5,700 nt of DNA from Anaerolineae bacterium (GTDB taxonomy: Bacteria > Chloroflexota > Anaerolineae > Aggregatilineales > UBA3940). Where the stretch lies: assembly GCA_020852775.1 (NCBI GenBank), contig JADZAD010000295.1:1-5700 (forward strand), in the 5' to 3' direction. This document shows positions 1 through 4,505 of this stretch, in pieces. The position numbers and the translations under genes are program-made. Numbering within the stretch: the stretch's first letter is position 1; every line of letters starts with the position of its first letter. The notes below the pieces were generated by a model, which had not been told where the DNA came from, did no database searches, and was given only the letters and a program-made list of their open reading frames with translations.

Positions 1-333
1 ATGGCGCTCCGCACCCGCGTCGATGAGATCAGCGAGATTGGACGCAGCACCCAGGGGGTGCGCCTGATGAACCTCCGCCGGGATGACAATATCGCGTCTA
101 TCGCGCTGCTCGACTATGGCAGGCATGTCGAGCGCCAGCAGGCTCTCGAAGCGGAAAACGCGACACTCGCCGCGCTCGCCCCGGACTTCAATGAGGCGAG
201 CGAAGGAGCCTACAGCGCGGACGGGCTGGAATATGAGGGGCTTGCATTTGATGAGATCGACGAACTCAGCATGTATGATGAAGAGATCTCCATCGAAGAC
301 GAAGAGCGGTATGACATCGACGAGGAAGAGTAG
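1..333 (+). CDS. gyrA: DNA gyrase subunit A, C-terminal end (5' partial)
   Basis: This is the last part of the gyrase A subunit, which wraps DNA on its C-terminal beta-pinwheel so that gyrase can add negative supercoils. The frame is open at the window edge, so the ATG at base 1 is most likely an internal Met and the gene begins upstream. Residues 3-23 (LRTRVDEISEIGRSTQGVRL) match the final pinwheel blade, like the E. coli stretch VRTRVSEISIVGRNTQGV; this separates it from ParC with fair confidence. After about residue 50 conservation ends and a linker leads into a very acidic tail: residues 84-110 hold 16 Asp/Glu out of 27. Acidic gyrase tails are known in E. coli to tune DNA wrapping. The gene ends with TAG at 331 and is followed 32 bp later by a strong terminator hairpin, so it is probably the last gene of its transcript. 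Confidence 0.9.
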   Translation: MALRTRVDEISEIGRSTQGVRLMNLRRDDNIASIALLDYGRHVERQQALEAENATLAALAPDFNEASEGAYSADGLEYEGLAFDEIDELSMYDEEISIEDEERYDIDEEE

Positions 334-365
334 CCCGCCCTTCCTCCTGCACTAAAAGAATCACA

Positions 366-397
366 CGGGGCCGCACTGATTGCGGCCCCGCTGTTTT
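366..397 (+). terminator. Rho-independent terminator after gyrA
   Basis: A perfect 10-bp inverted repeat, CGGGGCCGCA (366-375) and TGCGGCCCCG (381-390), encloses a 5-nt loop CTGAT. It is followed by CTGTTTTC, a short T run at 394-397. Stem strength and GC content are typical of an intrinsic terminator, although the U tract is short. It lies 32 bp after the gyrA stop and only 17 bp before the next start codon, so it could also affect the downstream gene if transcription reads through. Confidence 0.85.
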
Positions 398-414
398 CAT
401 CCGAAAAACGGCAT

Positions 415-717
415 ATGGTTATCGGCATCTGCATCCTCGAACTCAACCTGCCCGGCGTTCGCTCACTCAAGGAGAAGCGCGGAATCCTTAAGAGTACCAT
501 GGCGCGGCTTCACCAGTTGTTCAACGTCTCCTGCGCAGAGGTTGCCCTGCATGAAGCGTGGCAGTCGGCTTCAGTGGGCATCGCAGTCGTGACAACCGCC
601 GCCGCCCACGCGGAAGCGGTGCTGGAGAACGTCAGTGGGTGGGTTGAGCACAATCGCCCGGATATTGAGATCGTCGGTGAGGCCACCGAGATCATGCACT
701 GGCACAGCGCGGAATAG
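415..717 (+). CDS. DUF503 family protein (YlxP-like)
   Basis: A 100-residue protein that covers the whole DUF503 domain. The N-terminal strand (VIGICILELNLPGVRSLKEK) carries the family hallmark L-P-G-x-x-S-L-K-E-K-R, followed by the K-S-x-x-x-R-L helix and the F-N-V-S-x-A-E-V strand (about residues 37-44), then W-Q-x-A-x-x-G-I-A-V-V. DUF503 proteins are small alpha/beta cytoplasmic proteins; YlxP of Firmicutes lies beside infB and rbfA and is suspected of a ribosome-related role, but the function is not established. Here it sits instead between gyrA and a convergent gene. No clear Shine-Dalgarno site precedes the ATG, and the untranslated stretch after the upstream hairpin is only 17 nt, so its promoter is not obvious. 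It could be read by leakage from gyrA. Confidence 0.88.
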   Translation: MVIGICILELNLPGVRSLKEKRGILKSTMARLHQLFNVSCAEVALHEAWQSASVGIAVVTTAAAHAEAVLENVSGWVEHNRPDIEIVGEATEIMHWHSAE

Positions 718-722
718 AGGGT

Positions 723-1172
723 TCAGCGAGGCGGTTCGTCGTCCAGTGGCTCCGCCTCGCCTTCGATCACGTCCTCGTCGCTGTAAGACGGTTCGCTGAA
801 CTGCCCGGTGATCCGTGCTCCCATCTCGCGCAGGTGCTCCACGACCACGTCACGCGGGGCCAGTTCGATGAAGAAGTTGAAGGCCAGCAGCAGGATGGCA
901 ACGTCATCGATCCCACCCACGATGACGCCGGGGCCAAGAAACGCCAGCAGAGCTTCCGGGATCACGTCGATGGGGACAAACAGATAGGTGATGGCACCTA
1001 TCGGCAGGAGCTTCGCCCAGAGGCTGACACGCTCATCCCACATCAGCTTCCAGCTCAGGATCGCGCGCTCATAAACCGACCGCAGCAGGTTGACCCGTTC
1101 GGTCGGGTCCTGCGGCAGAGTGATATTGCGCTGCGGCGCCGGGTCAGGCCGGGGCGCTATGGGCTGGTTCAT
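723..1172 (-). CDS. DUF1232 domain protein (YkvA-like), membrane-associated
   Basis: A 149-residue protein. The DUF1232 core spans about residues 45-105. It contains the hallmark V-P-I-D-V-I-P (residues 66-72; family pattern S-P-I-D-x-I-P) and G-G-I-D-D-V (86-91), the family's G-x-x-D-D motif, on two hydrophobic segments (about 52-68 and 80-104). The N-terminal 20 residues are proline-rich, and the C-terminal 25 are acidic (D/E-rich) and probably disordered. The family is widespread and its function is unknown. The start at 1172 is supported by GAGGAG (complement of 1180-1185) with a 7-nt spacer. A promoter with TATACT and TTGTGA boxes lies 50-78 bp upstream. The gene runs convergently to the DUF503 gene, with only 5 bp between stops, and divergently from the oxidase operon. 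There is nothing to link it functionally to the oxidase beyond shared regulatory DNA. Confidence 0.85.
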   Translation of the reverse strand: MNQPIAPRPDPAPQRNITLPQDPTERVNLLRSVYERAILSWKLMWDERVSLWAKLLPIGAITYLFVPIDVIPEALLAFLGPGVIVGGIDDVAILLLAFNFFIELAPRDVVVEHLREMGARITGQFSEPSYSDEDVIEGEAEPLDDEPPR

Positions 1173-1221
1173 GCGGCTGCTCCTCAGTCAGGATATATCC
1201 ATTTACGGTTACAGTCTCCAC

Positions 1222-1250
1222 AGTATAGATACGTGGCAGAGATGTCACAA
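1222..1250 (-). promoter_or_regulatory. Predicted sigma70-like promoter of the DUF1232 gene
   Basis: Read on the minus strand: -35 TTGTGA (complement of 1245-1250, 4 of 6 consensus), a 17-bp spacer, and -10 TATACT (complement of 1222-1227, 5 of 6). Transcription would start near 1215, leaving a leader of about 43 nt that includes the GAGGAG ribosome site. The -35 box lies inside the first copy of an 11-bp direct repeat, so a factor binding that repeat would compete with polymerase. Confidence 0.55.
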
Positions 1251-1253
1251 GTT
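1243..1253 (+). repeat. Direct repeat TGTCACAAGTT, copy 1 (candidate operator)
   Basis: An exact 11-bp match to 1288-1298. Both copies are followed a few bases later by CACTG (1256-1260 region and 1302-1306). The centre-to-centre distance is 45 bp. This copy overlaps the -35 box of the minus-strand promoter. No transcription factor family is assigned. Confidence 0.45.
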
Positions 1254-1287
1254 GCACTGGCAGGATCATGGTCGAGTACGTTACATT

Positions 1288-1298
1288 TGTCACAAGTT
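1288..1298 (+). repeat. Direct repeat TGTCACAAGTT, copy 2 (candidate operator)
   Basis: Second exact copy of the 11-bp repeat. It ends 33 bp upstream of the -35 box of the plus-strand oxidase-operon promoter, a position suited to an activator or a looping repressor. It is part of the imperfect palindrome GTTAC-N4-GTCAC (1280-1293). Confidence 0.45.
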
Positions 1299-1331
1299 TT
1301 CCACTGAGGGTGCAATATGCCTGTTTCCGGC

Positions 1332-1359
1332 TTGACGTTGGTATGCGCTCTGCTATTAC
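1332..1359 (+). promoter_or_regulatory. Predicted promoter of the SCO/ba3 oxidase operon
   Basis: -35 TTGACG (1332-1337, 5 of 6 consensus), a 16-bp spacer and -10 TATTAC (1354-1359, 4 of 6), extended by TG at 1351-1352. Transcription would start near 1366, about 50 nt before the proposed ATG of the first SCO gene. No other promoter of similar quality, and no terminator, was seen between this site and the end of the window, so it may drive the whole operon. Confidence 0.55.
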
Positions 1360-1416
1360 TATTCCGATAGACTTTAGCCAGTTTTCTGCGCCAGGCAGGT
1401 GGGGATTGCGGACACC

Positions 1417-2148
1417 ATGATCAACGGGGGACATCCTGCGCCCGCTGGTGGAAACCGGCACGCCGCTGTGAAGATCACCGGAGCAGTGCTGGTTGGAGTG
1501 GTCCTGATTATCCTGGCCATGGTCATTGCCCGGCCTATCCGTGTTTTGCCCTACCAGGCGCCAGCACCGATCTACACCCTGATCGATCAGCATGGCGAAC
1601 CGTTTAACAGCGGTGACCTGCAGAGCAGTGTAGTGCTCTACAGCTTTATCTACACCCACTGCACCACTGTCTGCCCGGCAATTACCGCGCAGATGAAGCA
1701 GGTCGCGCTGCGGCTGGAAGAAGACGGGCTGCTGGGGAACCCGGTCAAGCTGGTGACCGTCACCTTCGACCCGGCGCGTGACACCCCACAGCGACTGACT
1801 GAATACGCGGCGCAGTTTGACGCGCCCCCGGATGACTGGGTATGGCTGACCGGGAATCCAACTGAGATCAAGAAGCTGGTTGGTGGTGAATTCGGGGTCT
1901 ATTTTGAGCAGGTCGCCGCGGAGAACCCGACAAGTGATCCAGCCCCCGCAGAGGAGGCTTACGACTTCGTCCATGCGACCGTCTACGTACTGGTCGATGA
2001 CGAAGGTGTCATCCGTTCGGAATACCTGGGCATGATGGATATCGACCGGACGGTACGTGACATCCGGCGAGTTGTCAACGAAGAGCGTTCACCGGCGGCA
2101 CTATCACCGCTCTACCGCGCTGCCCACCTGTTGCGCTGGTATCCGTAG
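1417..2148 (+). CDS. SCO1/SenC family copper chaperone, membrane-anchored
   Basis: A 243-residue SCO protein, which delivers copper to (and may reduce) the CuA site of oxidase subunit II. One N-terminal membrane helix (about residues 18-38) anchors a thioredoxin-like domain outside the membrane. The copper ligands are all present: Cys82 and Cys86 in H-C-T-T-V-C-P (the C-x3-C-P motif) and His186 in F-V-H-A. The family's F-D-P-x-R-D-T-P stretch is at 118-124. The start is uncertain: GTG at 1399 is in frame and adds six residues, but ATG at 1417 has the purine-rich AGGTGGGG (1397-1404) upstream and is preferred, although its spacer of 12 nt is long. It is the first gene of the operon, 16 bp before its paralogue. 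The subunit II gene two genes further on is the obvious client. Confidence 0.93.
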   Translation: MINGGHPAPAGGNRHAAVKITGAVLVGVVLIILAMVIARPIRVLPYQAPAPIYTLIDQHGEPFNSGDLQSSVVLYSFIYTHCTTVCPAITAQMKQVALRLEEDGLLGNPVKLVTVTFDPARDTPQRLTEYAAQFDAPPDDWVWLTGNPTEIKKLVGGEFGVYFEQVAAENPTSDPAPAEEAYDFVHATVYVLVDDEGVIRSEYLGMMDIDRTVRDIRRVVNEERSPAALSPLYRAAHLLRWYP

Positions 2149-2164
2149 TCTGTTGCAGGGCAAA

Positions 2165-2884
2165 ATGGCCGCTTTCTTTCGTAATCCTTTCAATATCGGT
2201 ATGGCCATTGCGATCGCGCTGGTGGCTGCGCTGACTGCGTTCGCGGTTTTTAAGCCTGTAAAGGTCGTCCCGCGGATCGCCGATGCGCCTGACTACACGC
2301 TGGTGGATGCACACGGGCAGCCCTTCACCAGCACCCAGGCGCTCGGACGGATCAGCCTGTACGGTTTCGGCTATACCAGTGACCCTACCGGTGTGCTGGA
2401 TACGACCCTGGGCATGATGCAATCCGCCCACGAAGCCGCCCGCGCCGCCGGGTACAACATCCGGCTGGTGCTGATCCTGTTTGATACAGAGCGCGACACC
2501 CCGGAACGGCTGCAGGCGTTCGCTGCAGAACGTGGGCTTGACCCCGCGGTGTGGGTGCTGCTGACCGGAGACGCCGTAACACTCAAGCAAACCATCGGGC
2601 AGGGGTTTGGTGTTTACTATGAAAGCGTCCCGTTGAGTGAAATCCTGACAGCCCCCTCCGTGTCTGATGAGGTCGCCTTGCAGGATAGTTACGGCTTCAT
2701 CCAGGCGGAACGTTACATGCTGGTTGACGATCACCATATCCTGCGGGCTGAGTACCGCCCCGAAACCAGCATAGAGATCGTGGTGCGCGATCTGAACCTG
2801 ATCGTGCGCGAGCAAAACAGTAAGGGAGTATCCAGGGCCGTCAACGAGGCGGCACACCTGTTTCTCTGTTACCCTTCATCATGA
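2165..2884 (+). CDS. SCO-like protein lacking the copper ligands (tandem paralogue)
   Basis: A 239-residue paralogue of the preceding SCO gene. The shared framework is clear: a membrane helix (about 10-28), F-K-P-V-K-V-V-P before A-P-D-Y-T-L-V-D-A-H-G-Q-P-F, L-F-D-T-E-R-D-T-P-E-R-L (105-116), G-F-G-V-Y-Y-E, Y-x-L-V-D-D, and a matching C-terminal A-A-H-L tail ending in Y-P. At the copper site, where the upstream copy has C82, C86 and H186, this protein has Asp73, Val77 and Gln180; Pro after the second Cys is Leu. Its only cysteine is Cys235 near the C-terminus. It therefore cannot bind copper in the SCO way or do C-x3-C redox chemistry. The frame is intact. ATG 2165 is chosen because AGGG precedes it (2157-2160), the membrane helix follows directly, and the upstream ATG at 2057 would overlap the first SCO gene by 92 bp. 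The role is unknown; a scaffold or partner of the active SCO is possible. Confidence 0.88.
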   Translation: MAAFFRNPFNIGMAIAIALVAALTAFAVFKPVKVVPRIADAPDYTLVDAHGQPFTSTQALGRISLYGFGYTSDPTGVLDTTLGMMQSAHEAARAAGYNIRLVLILFDTERDTPERLQAFAAERGLDPAVWVLLTGDAVTLKQTIGQGFGVYYESVPLSEILTAPSVSDEVALQDSYGFIQAERYMLVDDHHILRAEYRPETSIEIVVRDLNLIVREQNSKGVSRAVNEAAHLFLCYPSS

Positions 2885-2899
2885 ACGATTGGTCACTAC

Positions 2900-2906
2900 A
2901 GGAGGG
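2900..2906 (+). promoter_or_regulatory. Ribosome binding site deciding the subunit IIa start
   Basis: AGGAGGG lies 7 nt before ATG 2914. It favours that start over ATG 2881, which overlaps the preceding stop as ATGA and has no comparable site. Confidence 0.75.
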
Positions 2907-2913
2907 AAGACCT

Positions 2914-3063
2914 ATGGCCCATCATGATGTACCGAACGATACGGACGACTTTGATAAGTCGTTCGAGCCCCAGGGACGCCTGGTGCTCACCATTGGCTAC
3001 CTGCTGGTCTTCGCGGCCGCATGGGGCCTTGTCTACTTCAACGATTTGCTGGCACGGAGGTGA
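2914..3063 (+). CDS. Cytochrome c oxidase subunit IIa (ba3-type), small membrane subunit
   Basis: A 49-residue protein with a hydrophilic, acidic first 20 residues and a single membrane helix (about 22-43), ending in Y-F-N-D-L-L-A-R-R. The single helix, the tail and the place directly before subunit II match subunit IIa of ba3 oxidases; the Thermus thermophilus version is 34 residues and ends Y-A-V-F-F-A-R-G. Subunit IIa supplies the helix that takes the place of the second subunit II helix found in A-type oxidases. Its N-terminal extension is longer than in Thermus. The ATG at 2914 is chosen for its strong AGGAGGG site. If ATG 2881 were used instead, the protein would have 60 residues and be translationally coupled to the SCO-like gene. 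The stop codon TGA (3061-3063) is part of the next gene's Shine-Dalgarno sequence. Similarity over such a short helix is weak, so the call rests largely on context. Confidence 0.75.
   Translation: MAHHDVPNDTDDFDKSFEPQGRLVLTIGYLLVFAAAWGLVYFNDLLARR
3056..3063 (+). promoter_or_regulatory. Ribosome binding site of subunit II
   Basis: GGAGGTGA, a near-perfect anti-SD complement, is 5 nt before ATG 3069 and includes the stop codon of the subunit IIa gene. It fixes the subunit II start at 3069, not at the upstream in-frame ATG 3021, and suggests coupling of the two subunits' translation. Confidence 0.8.
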
Positions 3064-3068
3064 GCATC

Positions 3069-3548
3069 ATGCGGCTCCACATCGATCGCTTTGAATCCTC
3101 CTTCATGACGCTGTCGGCCATTATGATCGCTGGCTTCGGCCTGGCGGTGCTGGTCGCAGTGTTTGGCCTGGGCGTACAGCTCCCCGGCCAGGTTGACCAG
3201 CTTGCCCCCGCTGAAGTAGACTCTGCCCCAGGCTTCGATAACCCGGGCGTCCGCATGGTGTACCCCGGCAAGTATGAGGCTTACATCGTGGTGCAGGCGT
3301 GGCAGTTCACGCCGACCGAGATCACCATCCCTGCGGGCTCAGAGCTGACGATGTATCTGGCCAGCAAGGACATCATCCACGGTTTCCATGTGCTCGACAC
3401 TAACATCAATGTGATGGTTATCCCGGGCCAGATCTCCGAAGTGAGCAATGTCTTCGAAGAGCCGGGAACCTATCTGTATATGTGTCATGAGTACTGCGGC
3501 GCACTTCACCACACCATGGTCGGCCAGATAGTCGTTACAGAGGAGTAA
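3069..3548 (+). CDS. cbaB: Cytochrome c oxidase subunit II, ba3-type, CuA-binding
   Basis: A 159-residue subunit that takes electrons from cytochrome c at a binuclear CuA centre outside the membrane and passes them to subunit I. A single membrane helix spans about residues 13-38, and a cupredoxin domain follows from about 65. CuA ligands are complete: His104 in D-I-I-H-G-F-H-V, then Cys139, Glu141, Cys143, His147 and Met150 in M-C-H-E-Y-C-G-A-L-H-H-T-M. The run T-N-I-N-V between them is typical of the ba3 group. Length and the single helix match Thermus CbaB (168 residues) and not the two-helix A-type subunit II. Glu9 in R-F-E-S-S-F aligns with Glu15 of Thermus subunit II, which lies at the entry of the K proton pathway. 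It is the likely copper client of the SCO protein encoded upstream. The next gene starts 5 bp after the stop. Confidence 0.95.
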   Translation: MRLHIDRFESSFMTLSAIMIAGFGLAVLVAVFGLGVQLPGQVDQLAPAEVDSAPGFDNPGVRMVYPGKYEAYIVVQAWQFTPTEITIPAGSELTMYLASKDIIHGFHVLDTNINVMVIPGQISEVSNVFEEPGTYLYMCHEYCGALHHTMVGQIVVTEE

Positions 3549-3553
3549 CACGC

Positions 3554-4480
3554 ATGGCTGTTGAAGCGCCAGCCGCACCGGAAACACGCCTGACATGGCG
3601 TACCCTGCGCGAAACCTACCGGACGCTCCTGACACTCTTCAAGACGCGTATCGTCTTCCTGCTGCTGATGGCGGCATTAGGCGGTGCATTCCTGGGGGCG
3701 CACGGTGTCCCGGCCCCCGGCGACCTGGTCACGATACTGCTGACCGGCGCGCTGGCGGCGGGCGGGGCCTCTGCGATCAACCAGTACCTCGAACGGCACT
3801 CTGACTCGCGGATGACTCGCACCGAGAAGCGCCCGATGGTGAACGGCCAGATTCGGCACCCGCATCTTGTCCTGGCGGTCGCCGGAGGCATGATCGCCGT
3901 AGCGGTGCTGGCGGTTCTGCCGGGCAACCCGGTCATGGCGCTCTACCTGCTCCTTGGCGCGCTGATCTATGTTGGCGTCTACACCATCTGGCTGAAGCCG
4001 CGCAGCGTACTGAATATCGTCATCGGTGGCGCAGCGGGTAGTTGCGCGGTGCTGACCGGCGGCGCCGCCGTCGGGGCCGCATCTGACCCCGGCGTCATCG
4101 CGCTGGCGGGCCTGCTGTTCCTCTGGACACCCGCTCACTTCTGGGCGCTGGCGATGTTCCACAAAGATGACTACACCGCTACCGCCACACCGATGCTGCC
4201 CGTGCTGATCTCCCCCCCGCAGACAGCGTGGTGGATTTTTATCCATGCACTGAGTACGGGGCTGGCCGCGATCATCCTGGCGGTACATCCGATGCTGGGG
4301 CTACTGTATCTTGTCCCGGCGGGCGCTTTCACGCTGGCGATGCTGATCGGTGGGGTACGGCTGATCCGGAAGCCCACCCGCAAGCACGCCATCAGCCTGT
4401 TTGTCACGACTAATATATTCCTGCTGGCCGTGTTCGTGATCATCATGGTCGCCACGGTGAGCAACCAGTTCCTGTTCTAG
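3554..4480 (+). CDS. ctaB: Protoheme IX farnesyltransferase (haem O synthase)
   Basis: A 308-residue UbiA-family polytopic membrane prenyltransferase (CyoE/CtaB/Cox10) that adds a farnesyl group to haem b, giving haem O, the precursor of haem A. About eight or nine hydrophobic helices are visible. The first polar motif is N76-x3-E80-x3-D84-x2-M-x-R-T (residues 76-90), followed by K-R-P; most members have Asp at position 80. Further signatures are L-N-I-V-I-G-G (153-159), W-T-P-A-H-F-W-A-L-A (191-200) and the second polar motif D-D-Y-x5-P-M-L-P (205-216). The ATG has AGAGGAG (3539-3545) 8 nt upstream, overlapping the end of subunit II. It sits between subunits II and I, 25 bp before the latter. 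Haem A synthase (CtaA), needed for the next step, is not in this window. Confidence 0.95.
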   Translation: MAVEAPAAPETRLTWRTLRETYRTLLTLFKTRIVFLLLMAALGGAFLGAHGVPAPGDLVTILLTGALAAGGASAINQYLERHSDSRMTRTEKRPMVNGQIRHPHLVLAVAGGMIAVAVLAVLPGNPVMALYLLLGALIYVGVYTIWLKPRSVLNIVIGGAAGSCAVLTGGAAVGAASDPGVIALAGLLFLWTPAHFWALAMFHKDDYTATATPMLPVLISPPQTAWWIFIHALSTGLAAIILAVHPMLGLLYLVPAGAFTLAMLIGGVRLIRKPTRKHAISLFVTTNIFLLAVFVIIMVATVSNQFLF

Positions 4481-4505
4481 GAAACGCAGAGGACTATAAA
4501 TCCCT

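Noticed and set aside
248..279. TTGATG ... TATGAT boxes within gyrA as a promoter for the DUF503 gene
   Set aside because: The spacer is 20 bp, too long for a normal sigma70 promoter, and the transcript would have to pass the terminator hairpin.
721..801. Inverted repeat GTTCAGCGA (721-729) / TCGCTGAAC (793-801) near the convergent gene ends
   Set aside because: The loop is 63 nt, it lies inside the DUF1232 coding end and has no T run, so it does not support a bidirectional terminator; probably chance.
834..1307. Plus-strand open frame (157 codons) opposite the DUF1232 gene
   Set aside because: No domain; it runs through the divergent promoter region; the minus-strand product has clear DUF1232 motifs.
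1144..1974. Long minus-strand open frame (276 codons) opposite the first SCO gene and the promoter region
   Set aside because: Its translation has no recognisable domain, and it lies opposite a gene with complete SCO motifs and overlaps the DUF1232 gene; it is an antisense shadow in GC-rich DNA.
2075..2857. Long minus-strand open frame (260 codons) opposite the second SCO gene
   Set aside because: No domain, low-complexity composition, no ribosome site; the plus strand carries a clear SCO homologue.
2165..2884. Calling the second SCO gene a pseudogene
   Set aside because: The frame is complete from ATG to stop, the start has a ribosome site, and non-ligand SCO motifs and the membrane anchor are kept; only the metal site is changed.
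3677..4288. Minus-strand open frame (203 codons) opposite ctaB
   Set aside because: Arg/Gln/Asp-rich translation typical of an antisense frame; ctaB motifs on the plus strand explain the region.
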